64,000 nt of DNA from Antedon mediterranea. Lineage: Eukaryota; Echinodermata; Crinoidea; Comatulida; Antedonidae. The notes under the pieces are model-generated. The model did not search any database. It saw nothing but the letters and a program-made list of their open reading frames with translations, and was not told where the DNA came from. Within the stretch, counting starts at the first letter, position 1. Each line of letters begins with the position of its first letter. Both the position numbers and the translations under genes were made by a program. The stretch spans positions 9,857,201-9,921,200 of the forward strand of contig NC_092670.1 in assembly GCF_964355755.1 (NCBI RefSeq), given 5' to 3'. Below are positions 1-14,400 of the stretch, piece by piece.

Positions 1-669
1 AGTATATAATATTGATCATTATTTTTGTATTTACACATTTACTAAAATGTGTTCATGACTTTTATTTAAAGGATCTTTCGTTTACAATAACCTATAGGAC
101 CCACTCAATATCCAAATCACTCACGGCATAGTTCCTACACTCTGAGGTCATAGGTCATAGCAATGAAAGCTTTTTATTAATTATTCATTGCTTATTATAC
201 AATTGATTAATAATTACTTTCATTATTAATAACTATAATCATGATTTTCATTATTACTAAATTAATCATTGCATTTCTTATGATTCCCTGTTTATATCAA
301 GTTATTCAATTATTTTTAATTATATGGCTTAAATTCTTTTATTATCCACAATTCTTGAAAGGAGGATTAATGATCTAATAATACACGTTTAATGTATTTA
401 TTTACAGTATTATGATATATTCATACTACTTGTTGGATATTTGATTTAAAATATTATCTCAATGCAATATTTTCTTATTATTATTGTATGCACAGAAAAG
501 TTATTAATTATTATTTTATTATATATATTTGTTATATAAATGTTGCATATCTTAAAATAAATGTCACATTTATCACAAGCTCTTGCTAACCATATTATCA
601 TGATAAAATGAATTATCTGTCATTAAATATATTGTTATGATATTACTCAAACATTTTTAATTATTTTAG

Positions 670-1517
670 GAGCTTTGACTGGAGTTAATTCAATGTTAAA
701 TGCGGTGACGATTCCTAGTAGACATTTAGAAGAAGAGGAAGAAGAAGAAGAAGAAGCCCTGCCGTTGCTTAAACAAACACCTCGCCATTACCATAAACCC
801 AAGAAACCGTCTAGCCAACAAATTAATCATCTGTTATCTGATGACTCGCAGGGTAATGTGATAGTAGAAGATGTAAGTGATTTCGTGTCTAATCCACATA
901 TAGAAAAAAGACTAGATGAACTGCAAACGCAGGTTAATAGGTTAGAGGGACGTATAAACAAAGATATGGGATCTATACTAGAATTGCTAAGGAGGCGCGA
1001 GGAACCTCGTTCGTCTCCGCCACAGCTCCTGCCAAACAGACAGAGACAGCCAAAGCCTACATTACCACGAATGTCCTCCTTGCAGACTTTCCCAAACGCA
1101 TCCGTTCCTGACCGTCAACCGGGCCGTCCCAAGTTATTTGCCGGAGGACCACGACATTCGTACGTTAGAACTTCGAACAGCGTGGATTCGCCCCCAACAG
1201 AATTTGATGGAGTTTCTCGTCCCCGTCCGCAGTCAATACCCGTTGTTACACCCCTAATTCACAAAGATAACAACACGTCCGTATCGTCACCAACATTGTC
1301 TGATATTTCCGTGGATAGCCACAGTAGTCCTATGCATGAAACGGCAAAGTATACCGATAATTTATTAGATTCCTCAACCGCATCAAGACGACCCACCGAG
1401 GGTCATGACACAGACTTTCAAGGGGCTAAGTCCTTGCTACAAAGTAATGATGTGTTCGCAGAAGGTCATCCAGATTTTACCGTTGATTTTAATTCTGTAC
1501 GAAACACTGATGTGTAA
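670..1517 (+). CDS. KCNH: C-terminal exon of ERG-type voltage-gated K+ channel (partial)
   Basis: This is the last coding exon of a KCNH (ERG/EAG-related) potassium channel, a plasma-membrane voltage-gated channel; only the cytoplasmic tail is here. The exon follows a TTTTAG acceptor at 664-669 and starts with the last two bases of a split glycine codon, then reads A-L-T-G-V-N-S, which matches the conserved SGA(F/L)SGV stretch of vertebrate ERG channels. A run of nine glutamates follows, then a coiled coil at about residues 75-108 of the exon product (begins HIEKRLDELQTQVNRLEGRI). In ERG channels this coiled coil is the tetramerisation domain, and the DMGSILELL end agrees with the family. The rest is Pro/Ser-rich, as in ERG tails. 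The stop is TAA at 1515-1517. Upstream exons (PAS, membrane core, cNBHD) are outside the window. Which of KCNH2/6/7 it corresponds to cannot be decided; an invertebrate probably has one ERG. Confidence 0.86.
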
Positions 1518-1632
1518 TGCAATAGTACCTCATTGTGCAATGGCGTGTTTCAATATTTTACCATGCACTCTTCCTATCCTTTAAGTGTATAGTAGGTCTT
1601 GTACAAATACAAAGATTTTATGAAGGGAAATT

Positions 1633-1638
1633 AATAAA
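1633..1638 (+). terminator. Candidate poly(A) signal of the K+ channel gene
   Basis: AATAAA lies about 116 bases after the stop codon and is the first canonical signal downstream. More AATAAA sites follow at greater distance (for example near 2945), so a longer 3' UTR is possible. Confidence 0.4.
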
Positions 1639-1639
1639 C

Positions 1640-4365
1640 AATTAATTTAAAAAAAATTATTATGTTGCCTAAGCACATCATTTAAAGAAAACATGGTCTG
1701 ATTTGTTTTTTTTCCCACTTTTTTTGTGTGCTAATCACATAAATATGTAGTTGTGCTAAAAAAACTACTACTGAGCCAAAATTTCAAATTATTAAAAATA
1801 GTGGACGCTATAGAAAATTGACTCAATTTAAAAAAAGTTCATATTACCACAAGAACTAGCTGACCCTAGCTTGGGCAACATGAGCATTTTTTTAGGCCTG
1901 TGTATTTGTAAATCAATATTTTTGGGATTTGCTATCAATGGTAATTTTAGATATATAAGTATGGGTAATACAAAAATATTTGTTTGCTGTCCATTGAAAT
2001 ATTTACATTAGAAGAATGTGTTGAAAACCCCATGTTAAAACAGTGTAATAGAAAAAGTGGTGAACATAAATTCACTAGATTAAAACCAAATTGGTTTAAA
2101 AATTAATTTTATTCTTTTTCAATTTAAATTTTAAAAACAACGGTTGCTGTGGGGTTTTCGGTGTTTTCCAAAATTCATCTAGTCTTCATTTTGAGTTAAT
2201 CATCGCCACAATTTTTATAAGGGAAGAGAAAATAATAATACCTTAAAAGCGTTAGTTGACAGCAGACATATTTTTAAGGCTCATGGCTAAAATCAAGGCT
2301 AAATGAGATTCAGGGCCGAAGGGCGAATCCAGCGGGAAGCGATAGAGGGCGCAAGCTTCCTTTTTTTACAGATAAAAAGCTCTGTACATTGGTCAGTTGA
2401 ATGTATAGACGTTTTCCCTTTGTTTGGCTTTATTCATCTCTACATATTCATACATACATAACATAAGTAATAAGTATTGTATAGATATGTATTATATTAA
2501 TATATAATATGTATTTATTAATGTACTCTATGCGACATTATGTTGTACATTTGTATATTAAATTTAAGAAGATAAATTATATATGCAAATTATATATATA
2601 TAAACACTGGTACAGTATATGTAAATGTATGTATAGATTTCTCTGGTAGATTCTAATCATACAGCACTTCATGTTCTCAAAGTACAGTAAACCAAATTTT
2701 TATGAAATGTATTTGTGTGTATATAAGCTTATTATTATTATTATTGTTATTACTATATAATTAAAATGCTTATTAAACAATGTATAAATATATGCATATT
2801 TCAAATATATACATTGTGTCTACTATACAATGGTATTATGGTGTCATTTGTATTTTAAATTTATAAAATATAAAAATGTATACATATGTGTATATAAAAA
2901 TGTATTTATAAAAGCAATACCTTCACCCAAGTTTAAGCTTCCAAAATAAAAAAAAAAGCATTTTTAAATTGTTTTAAAATAGGAATTTAAAAAAAGGAGT
3001 TGTGGACGTACAAAATAAATAAGGTTGTTAAATGTAAGCCCTTACTATGCAAACATAAACAGTATAGGCGCTCAACAAAGATGATTATTAACTCATAAAA
3101 GATGCTGGAATGTATACAAAATGAAAAGCAACGTTCTGCAGTTATTTTGTGGTTGGATGCTCTTGTGTTTCTCTTGTGCGGCTAGCTGGAATTCACGGAT
3201 TAGGTTGGAAATTAAGCGGGTTTTTTGATCAACTACGATCAAGAATCAAGAAATTTATTTATATAACCAACTTTACGAAAATGCTTCGTTTCTGGAAATT
3301 CTAGTACAATACGACCAAGGCAATCTTACAACAGGATGCTGAGCTCCAGAGATCAAAGTGTTTATCTGTGTCTGCGACATTTCTATGCCCCTTAACAGAC
3401 ACCATGCACTACGTAAAATAATATGTACATAGTACAGTATTTGTCGTGGTTAGACACAAAATGAAAGGAGTTTCTTACTTGACAAGGAGAGCTTAGTGTC
3501 CTGTTGTTAGATTGCCTTGGTAGGACAAATTTTGAGATTGAACAGGTTGAAAAGTTTTCAGAGAGAAAAATGAGATGTAATGAAGAAAGTTAACAGGGAA
3601 AATATTTATTGTATATCAAAAATGCTTGCTTAAGTGTGTGAGTTGTTTTATATCTTAAATGGAATTAAGTTTCATACAGGGATTTTATTCTACTCTTTAT
3701 TCACTGTTAAAACCTAAAATTATCTACATAGGATTGCTCTCTACATATTTATCAACCATCTTTGCTGTGCCAATATTTTAAATACAGATTTTATGAAATG
3801 TATCTTAGTATTTACATGCAATCTTTATTGGTATTTGATTACTATATTGATAATAATTATTAACACAAGTGTTTACATTTTTAATCAAAAGATTTTTGTA
3901 CGTTTTTTATGGCAAAAAAATGTGTTTGACCATTGCATTCTACTACTTTAGGTCTCTTACTGAATTTTACAAATGTTGATTGGTAAAGATACTGTAATGC
4001 TTTAAGACAAACATGTTTGAAGGGTATAGTTATAGAAAGAAATACACTGAAGGGATTCATAGATTACATTTAAAAGAAAAGTAATCTTATGTTTGTACTA
4101 CAGGAGAGGTACTTTAGATTCAAAGGAAGGGACAGGGGGAACAAGCAAGCTTTCTGGGAGATGACAATCAGAACCCCAGCCCCTATTCACCTTTCCTTTT
4201 AGGAAAGGCAGTGGCGGCTATTAGCACTAACTGGTTAAACCCAGGTGGCCCGAAGCTTAAGGGGCAGGGCCTGGAGGAATAAAAATAAGTCAAAAAAGGC
4301 TAAAAACACCAAAGAACTCCAGCATTGGAGGGCCACTTTATAGCGTCCCTACACCAGGGGCCTGA
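1640..4365. other. Long gene-free AT-rich stretch
   Basis: I see no coding exon here on either strand. Part may be 3' UTR of the channel gene. The last 250 bases (about 4200-4365) are less AT-rich and lead into the 53-bp tandem array, which suggests an older repeat element in which the array arose. Confidence 0.5.
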
Positions 4366-4736
4366 ATGCCTCTGAATTACGGCACTGAGGAGAGCTCCTG
4401 TATGAATGGGATGGTGAAATGCCTCTGAATTACGGCACTGAGGAGAGCTCCTGTATGAATGGGATGGTGAAATGCCTCTGAATTACGGCACTGAGGAGAG
4501 CTCCTGTATGAATGGGATGGTGAAATGCCTCTGAATTACGGCACTGAGGAGAGCTCCTGTATGAATGGGATGGTGAAATGCCTCTGAATTACGGCACTGA
4601 GGAGAGCCCCTGTATGAATGGGATGGTGAAATGCCTCTGAATTACGGCACTGAGGAGAGCTCCTGTATGAATGGGATGGTGAAATGCCTCTGAATTACGG
4701 CACTGAGGAGAGCTCCTGTATGAATGGGATGGTGAA
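4366..4736. repeat. Tandem repeat, 7 units of 53 bp
   Basis: Seven head-to-tail units of 53 bp start at 4366, 4419, 4472, 4525, 4578, 4631 and 4684. Each begins ATGCCTCTGAATTACGGC. The copies are almost identical; unit 5 has one T-to-C change (GAGAGCCCCTG). As 53 is not a multiple of three, the array is not a coding repeat. Near-identity points to recent expansion. Confidence 0.95.
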
Positions 4737-6115
4737 ATATGAGAGGAAACAAACTGTCAACCCATTTTCCTTCCCATTGTTATATGAAAACCTCTCTTGT
4801 TTTGCACATAAGATAGCATTTCAACATTATGACACCCTCATCTATGGGACAACCATTCATTTGATGATTTGATTACAATTAAGTGACTTTTTGTCATCTA
4901 TGCTACTCTGTATACAAAACAAAACCAAAATGTATCCGTAACTGAAATGAAAACAGGTTTTTTTAATGTGAACTTAAACATATGTCTATTTAAACCTTTT
5001 TGTGAGTAGAAATAATATCTTCAAATTTCGTAACAGCACCATTAAAGATTGGGTAAAACGTAGATTTTATACTATAAATATTATCAAATCTCGCAATTTA
5101 AAATCTTTGCACCTATGTTCTATACTAATTATATTTGCTGTCGTATAATGCACTTTGTGGGCAGTATACTGATTCATGTTCTGATTTTGCACTTTCAAAA
5201 CATGGTTAAACAATTTACAATTTATGCATTTACATATAATCAACATTGTATCATGTGACATGTACAGGGACCCTTTCATGTACTAACATTTATATTTGAA
5301 GATGACTGTAAGGCACTAACACTATTAAATAGGTCATATTATATTAGTGCCTCTACTGAATTTTCTAAGAGCACTAATACTTTTTTATGCATATTACACC
5401 TTAACTTATATAGGCCTCCAATTAAAGACCGATTCTGGTTCTCGCTCTGGTTTCACATCTTTATTGTTTAGACATTCACATATTGTAATGGAGCTAGTCT
5501 GGTAGTTAACTTGCTTGCTTTCCACTCCCAGTGTCTAATCCTAACCTAGTTTCAGGGTTGTAACTAAGAACAACTCTTTCAACTCCACTACATAAGCCTC
5601 AAATGAGACTTTGTTTATAAGCATGATAAATTATAAAATAGTCCATCCAATAACTGTCAAGTTTCTTACTGTTGAATGCATATGAGAAAAAACAAATATA
5701 TACCTATCTAAAAACAATCATTTAATCATTCTCTAAGAGTATTAAATCATGCAATAATGTCCTTAAAACAGAGCATAGTTGATATTAAATTTTGATTTAA
5801 AAAATCAGTAACATAATTCCTAAAACTTTGGTTTTAAAAGGTTTTCTATTTACATTTTATATTAATTTAATTTTTAATCAATTTGCTGCCAATGACTTGC
5901 CCTGCATAAATTAATTGGATTTTGGTTAAACTCAAGTTATGTAATATCTCTATGTTATTGTTAAACCTTTTTTTTATCCGCTAACAAACCTCCCACAATG
6001 TAGCATTTTTTATTATTTTTGGAGTTTTACAAAATTCAAATTCAATTAAAAAATACATAAAATTGAGATTTGACCAACAAAAATAACCTTTTGCAATTTT
6101 TTTCGTCTAAAGTTT
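4737..6115. other. Gene-free AT-rich stretch
   Basis: No exon, RNA gene or clear repeat is recognisable here. Confidence 0.45.
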
Positions 6116-6254
6116 GGTCCCCACATAGATAAGGCGCATGAGCAATGCAAATGAGTTTACCAATCACAAGTGACAGTTCAGATGATGATCCATCAATTGC
6201 GATTGGTCAAATAACACTTATGCTTATATGCCTGCGTTGCGTCCAAATGGGAAC
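6116..6254. mobile_element. MITE-like element, degenerate ends
   Basis: The ends are GGTCCCCACAT and ATGGGAACC, imperfect inverted repeats. The interior ACCAATCACAAGTGACAGTT closely matches the interior of the element at 54633-54759, so the two are copies of one short non-autonomous family. Confidence 0.6.
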
Positions 6255-8960
6255 CTATTTACGTAATGTATGATATAGACATTACAGTCTCTATGCAAAA
6301 AATTACTTTAGTCATGAAAATCACAAACTATTCTTATTCTTTTTTTTTTAATCTGTACCCGCTTAGTTAGCGTTTGTTTATATATTGAATCAATTAATTC
6401 ATTAATAACACATTTCTTTTCTCCTTATTGCATAACAATTAATTTAGTATAATTTTTGTTTTTTGTTACAATTAAGATTAAATTTAAAGCAGATTTTTTA
6501 TTCTTCCAGATTAGCACATTATTGTGCAAAACAAACAAACAAAAATATCTTTTTATGTGCTTAAATTTAATGCTTTTATGTAAATCAGGCTGATCAATTG
6601 GTATGTAATTAAAAACAATATAACCAACTGTATGTAAATCAAAGTTAAATATTTGCATGACACCTGTATGCAAATGAGCTAAATTGTAAATGTAGATTAT
6701 GTAAGTTATCATTACATGTTTATCAGGGCAGGTCATTATCGCCTGTATGTAAATATTGGCATTTTGTGCATCAATCAAGTTTTATGCAAAATTACACAAT
6801 AATCTGTTTGTTCATAAATTTATGTGTACAAAAATAATATTATACAGAATATATGGCACTATTTTTGGCCTGTGTTGGCATTTACTGGAGTATTTTCCAG
6901 GCTTAACACCCCTCTGCCCTTTTCTTATTCGGCTACTGTAGTCAGCTATTGTTGCGTTCTCAGCTGCAGAACTGTGGTCTTTAATTGGAGGTTTTTTTAA
7001 ATTAAATTGAGTATGTCAGAGCAAAGATATGCTTACAGAAAGACAGAGTTTAAAATGGTCTCTCTCCAACGTGATTTACTAAAATATTTGATACTATACA
7101 TTAGCTTTCCTTACTGTTTGTTTATATCTATTAATACTTATCAGGTTTTTGAAATTGATCAGGATGTGGCTGTGTGCTTATATAAACCCTGTTTCACACT
7201 TAAGTACTTTCAGTGGATTGAGCTAAGCTTGGTTTCACACTAAAGTTGGGTACATAATTCTGTGCTTATATTAAAAGCATACTGTTTGAACAATAAAGTT
7301 GGGTGTACAAAAATCTGATATTTTATTATTTTAAGAATATTCATGATAATTATATATAGTAGAACCCCTTCTTTGGGACACCCCTCTTCCCCCCCCCCCC
7401 CACACACACACATTCAGGTGACACACTGGGGACACATTGCTGTGTGACAAATGAGGGAAGATTTTACACTGCCCAGACACTTTATTGAGTCCTAAAGAAT
7501 GTCCCCCTAATATGAGTTCTACTGTCGTCATGTGACATCAATTATTGTTTTTAATATATAAAATATTTAATAATTAAAGTTTAATGAACTTAAATATATT
7601 CATTTTTTTGCAGTTGGCTAACAAAACTGTATTCAGATAAATATAAATTTAAGATAAATATAATATAATATATATTTAATAATACTAAAACTTAAATTAT
7701 TTGTGTACAATATACAGTATATTATAATTATTTTACCATCCTGGACTTAAATCCAGTGTATCCAGCTTTTAATACCAAATTTGTTTATAAATACCATATA
7801 TATTATATTTATAACATTTGATTAATATCTTGTTAATTCAAATTGTTCACTTAACTTCCTCAAATTATTTAATTAACCTGAGCTGCATTACTTTTTTACT
7901 TTTTTAATCATATTTTTAATAATTATATATTAAGCTTATGCTGTTGAAGAGGCAATTATATGGATTGAACTAATCATATATTCTACTTAACATAATATTA
8001 AGGGTATATCGTGTTAATAACTAAGGGCCTGTTTCTAATTTAAATGAAAGAACAAACATACCTTATTTTGCCTTTAGAAATTGTCACAAGCCAGCCCCCC
8101 CCCCCCCCTCCCCCTCAACTTAAAAAAAAACCCCAATTATCAAACCCATTATCCCACGTAAGGTCACTAAAAGAGGCCAACAAAATGATAAACTTATTTC
8201 ATTTTTAATAATGACATGTTTCGAGCAAGAAACACGCCCTATAACAGGTAATTCCTCACCAGCAAGATATATAAATGAATATGAACTAAAATGTGTTATG
8301 ATTATAGGCCAGTTGTTTTAAAAATATGTCATTTTTAGTCAGCCGATTCTCTGTTTTGTATCTAAATTTGTCTGGTATCTGGCACATTCACATACAGAAT
8401 CTCATGTAATTCACACCAGCTGTATCATAGAACCTAACTTTTAACTTAATCTGGATACAGGCACCACATGTGACATGCATAATATGCTGTATTATGGAAT
8501 TCGCCTATGATACTGGATAAATTATTGTGTGTGGAGATACAAAACTGAGAATCTGGTGATTTGTTTAAATAGTATTATTGTGTCTATATTTCAAATTTAA
8601 ATTTTTACAAAACTGGTACAGTATATCAAAAATTCTATTCTCCTTCATTCACTCATACAGTACATACTTTGTATACCTTAATATCACACAACAGCTAAAC
8701 AGATTCCAATCAGGTTCAGTAAATTATGTATATCCTCAATTATAATTTAAGTATCGCTGAGCGGTTTAGATTTTCCCCCTTTTCCACTAAAATTTAACTG
8801 CGAGACAAAATCTGCAACAGTCTCTGAATATCAATAACATAAATAATATTATTCTAAATTCCATTTTGAACATTAAAAACATCAGGTGGGTTTTATATTG
8901 TTTCTATATAATTAAGAATCATGTTTTTTTAAGTTTCATACTTATTTTTATTTTCATTTG

Positions 8961-8962
<2 letters not shown>

Positions 8963-8996
<34 letters not shown>
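8963..8996. repeat. (TA)n microsatellite
   Basis: An uninterrupted run of alternating T and A of about 34 bases. Confidence 0.95.
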
Positions 8997-8999
<3 letters not shown>

Positions 9000-9197
9000 T
9001 AACTGTGTTATTGGGCAGTTTGTTTGTTTGCTTTGTCAGGCTTTATTTACTCTGTTTAGTTATGTGTGATGCAGGTTAATCCCTCCCCCCCCCCCCTTTA
9101 TAGGGGACACTTTCTTGGAGGAATACAATGGAGAAATATATATTCCTTAATGCCATAGCCAACCTCTGTTAGTGAGACATCCACATTACAGGCATGC

Positions 9198-9831
9198 TTA
9201 AAGCCCCATTCCCTACGTTTTTTAGATCTAATTTAAGATCACAAACTATATTTAATGTAAAAATAATACTATATGGTCCTATTGCGATAACTTTTTTCGT
9301 CTTTAAACGGTTAAAAATGTGAAAAATAAATTGATTCTAATAATTATAGCGGCCCGCTATAAATCCCAAAATGCATTGCGCGCGGATTGATATTTTTGTT
9401 TTTCACCTGTAATTCGCCCACTTTTCGATCGATCGTGAAGCCAAAACAAATGGAAGACTCCTAACTTTTCAGCGAAAATACCGGGTTTTCCCCAATTTTT
9501 ATCAACGGAGTCTGGCAAAAATAGAAAGACAATTAATGCAGCAACTATACAACGTCAGGCTAGGTATATAGCTAGCGTACGATGTTCGTACGTTATCGAT
9601 GTTTACCAGCTAGGCCTACAAAACTAAGCCTAGCTAGGCTAGGCCTAAGACCGTCCACGATAGGTCGATCGCCGCGAGCTACTTAGGTAGTGCATTGTTT
9701 CTCACTTTTTATCATAATTTACCATAAAACGTACATTTAAGACAAGGAATGACATGGTTTAATGTTTTTAAAGTGATATATATGTATTATTTTCCAAAAA
9801 ACGTCCAAAATTGCAGGGAAGGGGTCTTTAA
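9198..9831. mobile_element. TTAA-flanked non-autonomous DNA transposon
   Basis: TTAA at 9198-9201 and 9828-9831 bracket inverted termini AGCCCCATTCCCT and AGGGAAGGGGTCT. TTAA duplication is typical of piggyBac-type transposition. The interior (about 620 bp) is richer in GC and CpG than its surroundings, holds a palindrome at 9345-9361 (TATAGCGG-C-CCGCTATA) and a small TAGGCCTA island near 9610-9660. No transposase frame is seen. Confidence 0.65.
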
Positions 9832-11449
9832 ATATGTCCTCTTAGAGGTTCCACTGTAACCTAGTTTGTAATGTAGGTTTATTATTTATTGAGTCAAAAT
9901 TTGTTATAGGTTTATATCATTTCTAAGTTAATATTTTAGTTTTACACCTCATGGTATTAAGTTTTTTAGATTTCAGTATTATGGAGGAATGATGTACGTA
10001 AACTGCTTTGCTTTTCAAATTAAGAAAAAAACAATAATTTCATTAAAATTGTTGTATATGTTCATGAATCTAATTACATGAATAGTAAGTTATTTTTTTA
10101 ACACTTTTAACTAAATATGCTCTTGATAAAAGTAACTTATTACTGCAATGCCATACTGAAGCTGTGTTTAAAGTCCACTTAAATTGTTCATGGACATTTT
10201 TTAAGCAGGGTGGGTCGACTTGAGTCTGCATTGCGGCCAAAATCTCCCAAACTTTACTTGCATTTAGGACTTAAAAGGGTTAAAACATAGTGATCATGAA
10301 AACAGATTTTATTTGAGATTTAAATATTTGATATAATTGTACTCAAAACAGCTATGAAAATATCCTAACTAAAGGCCTAAACAAATTTTGTTTGCTATCA
10401 AGTTTCGAATTTTTAATTAGTTATTGAATGAAAGATGAATTTATAAGGTGGTTGAGTGCACGATGGATTGTAACTCTACTCTAAAATTTACATTTCCCTT
10501 TCTACACAGAATCTGTATATCTTTAGAATGGTAGATGTCGCCTTCTATTGTAGAGTTTGATTAGACTCCAAAGCAGACTACATCTATATACTTACATCAT
10601 TCCTCTTGTATGTGATAACAAAGCATGATGGGAATTGTCATATTCTCTTTAAAGTAAACCAAAGTTTTAATTATGAGTGCAATGTACATATACAATTAAC
10701 AATGCTTTTTAATTGTTTAATTAAGTTTTAGTTAAAGACCAAGTCGGGCTAGATCGTAGTGACTATTGTTTTTATTCAGTTTTTATTGTTTGCCTCTGTG
10801 AAGGTGATGATCATGATGTTAATTAATAGTTGAATTAATTGCAGTTCTTTCATTGTCAATGTATATAAGTATAAATGGCCATTTTTCCTGTATTCATTGT
10901 TCATATTCACTGTAAATAAAGCAAATTTTTACCAATATAACAAATGTGTTGTTTTTGATTTTTGACCATTTTCTGCACTTACTAAACCAGAGAGTTGTAA
11001 AATGTTACATCCTGTTTGAACATTGTGCTGATATTTATCTCTTTTTGCTTAAGTTAAAAAAATTTATTAAGGAGTGCTTAAGTTAAAAAAAATTAACATT
11101 ATTTCAAACTGATTATTTTTATGTTTGCCATTTTGTGCACTTTATACTAAAACAATCCTGTTTGAATATTGGGCTGACATTTATCTCTCTTTTTGCTTAA
11201 GTGAAAAAAAAAATGCAGTGCTTGTGAAAAATTAATCTTATTCATAATGATTTTAGTTCAGTCCAAACAAATGTTTTCAGCACCAGGCACTTATTCAAGC
11301 AGGTACTATGTTAATTAATTTAACATTTACACAAAAATAACCCCAATTTTTTAATCTTAAATTATAATTTTAACAAATTTTTTTCTAGCAACTAACTTTG
11401 CAGGTTTGCACGTTTCTGAATAGAAACTTAAAACACACCTACATCCTTA

Positions 11450-14400
11450 TTACTCTAGTAGCTAGATCAACTTTCGTATGCACTTTGAGGTCCAGAGAAT
11501 TTGACTTCAGAAATTGGTTTAGGGTGGTCAAACAATCATTTTTGGCTTGGTTACACATTTTGAAAATGTGGCGAAAGGTCAAAAGGTCAGGGTCAAAGGT
11601 TATAAAATCAAACACCATTATGTCCTTAAATCTCGACAACCACTGGTCACAGCGAGGTAATTTTGGTCTTAAATTAATCAGAAGGTATACATTTATATTC
11701 AGTCTAATGAAACATTTTAGTCGAAAATGACCGGAAATGCCATTTCTGACCTTTGACCCATAAACCAGGGCATGTCTGTATCTCCGTAACTATTGGCCGT
11801 AGTGACTTGAATTTGGGCTCAAATTGTTCGAAATATACATTTAGTTATTTGTTACACATTTTGAACAATGTTACAAAAGGTCAAAAGGTCAAGGCCAGGG
11901 GTTATATGAATAAACACAAATAGGTATTTGTATCTCGGCAACCACTGGTCACAGCGAGTAAATTTTGGTCTCAAAATGTTCAGAAGGTATACATTCATAT
12001 TCAGTCTAATGAAACATTTTAGTAAAAAATGACCGGAAATGACATTTCTGACCTTTGACATACATACCAGGCCATCTTCTTATCTCTGTAAGTACAGGTC
12101 GTAGAAACTTAAATTTAGTATCAAATTGTTAGAAATACACATATTTACATTCATTCTAACAGAAAATTTGGATAAAAGATGATCAGAAATACTATTAATT
12201 ACTAATCTTTTAAATGAAAAACATATCTACCCAACTTATCATTAGACAGTAATGTTATGCAATAATTGATGCTTAATGATTTCATTATACTGTAGGAATT
12301 AAAACAAATCCTTTACTGTTTGTAATAATTGTACTTTTGCTTATAATAATGCTAGAAAGTATTGTTGACCCCCGAACGTTCAAACATTTTGAGAATGCTA
12401 GAAGTAATTTACTGTAGTTACCCGAATAAAATCCTCGGGCATTTATTTATTCAGGGAAGGTGTTTATTTTGTTGGGTGTAATAATGGTAACATGTATAAT
12501 CAAATAAATACACCCCAGATATATACTGTATATAAAAAAAAATATATATATAATAAGAATAATAACGGGATTAAACCTCATTCTATCCCGGTGGAAGTAC
12601 AATCATGTAAAAAAGGTATCGGAGACCACAATAATAAACCAAGTCATTGTCATTGTTACGTAACACTGTTGCATAATAGTTTTGAATGTCAACGACAAAA
12701 CTTATACATATACACGTCTGTCCCCAGTGTAGATAATAAAACAATATATATTTCTGGAGATTTATTATCAATACCACTAGAAACTTTGACATGTTTTAGG
12801 TACTGAATGCATTGACAATAAAAGCATCAGAAGTTTTTTTTATCATGATAAAATCATACTACAACACTGTACTACAGTACACAAGGGTGTTTTCAGGAAA
12901 GCTGGACATATTGTACAATAGTAATGAAACTATGTATTGGCATTTGAAACTATGCAAAAGATTGTTGTCAAATTGTAGTTACAAACAAATAGATGATAGA
13001 ATGAAGATCCATTATGAGTGCAATCGTGTCAGGATAATGATGTGTCATTGTTTTATATCATTATACTGGCACCTGGAGGAGAAGATCCATTTAATGGAAT
13101 CTATCACCTTTATTTTAAAAGACAGAAACATTTCGTTAAAAAGCATAAAGAGGAAAACAAATCATGTAAAGTACCTTTTATCAGTTGAGAAACGAAATAC
13201 AATTATTAAAATTAGAGTATTCCTTCAAATAAACGCCACCATTCCCTCCAATAGAACACCATGTGGAATAAACGCCCCGCCACATGCATTTACAGAATAA
13301 TTGTATCACGTCAACACATTTCATTAACTACCATAATCTACAATTTACCAAGCATTTTGACATAATTTTATCACTTTTTGATATTAATTGTGCAGTATTT
13401 TTTTTACATCTAGGTGGTATTTATTTGATTATACATGTTACCATATTATACCCCAAATAAAGATGCCTCCTTTCCCCCTAAAAACCCTTTTGAACAATAA
13501 ATGCCTGGGGCGTTTAATCGGATACATATGGCAAGTTACTTCTAGCATTCTGAAAAGAACTGTTGAGCTTAACGTTTCTATCAAAATGTCCTCGGGGACA
13601 GCAATAACTAGTACTTGAAATTAAAACAATTTAAAGTATCAGTTATATTGCATAACATTACTGTCTAAGGATAAGTTGTGTAGATATGTTTTTTGTTTGA
13701 AACATTAGTAATAGTATTTCTGTTCATCTTTTAACCACATTTTCTATTACAATGAATGTAAATATGTATATTTCGAACAATTTGATACCAAATTTAAGTT
13801 TCTACGACCTGTACTTACAGAGATATGAAGATGCCCTGGTATGTGGGTCAAAGGTCATAAATGGCATTTCTGATCATTTTTGACTAAAATGCCCCATTAG
13901 ATGGAATATAAATGCATGCCTTTTGAACATTTTGAGACCAAAATTGACTTGCTGCGACCAGTGGTTGCCGAGATACAAGTACCTTTTTTTATTTGTTCAA
14001 ATAACCCTTGACCTTGACCCTTTGACCCTTTGTAACATTTTTCAAAATGTGTAACAAATAACAAAACATATATTTCGAACAATTTAAAAGCAAATTCAAG
14101 TGTCTATGACCAGTAGTTACGGAGATACATACATGCCCTGGGTTGTGGGTCAAAGGTTATAAATGGCATTTTCGGTCATTTTTTACTAAAATGTGCCATT
14201 AGACTGAATATAAATGTATACCTTCTGATTAATTTAAGACCAAAATTACCTCGTTGTGACCAGTGGTTGTTGAGATTTAAGGACATATTCATGTTTGGTC
14301 TTATGACCTTTCACCTTGACCTTTTGACCTTTCGCCACATTTTCAAAATGTGTAACCAAGCCAAATATGATTGTTTGACCACCCTAAACCAATTTCTGAA

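Noticed and set aside
12492-13300. Open frames in the spacer of the foldback as a transposase
   Set aside because: No transposase motif visible; sequence is AT-rich and frames are short.
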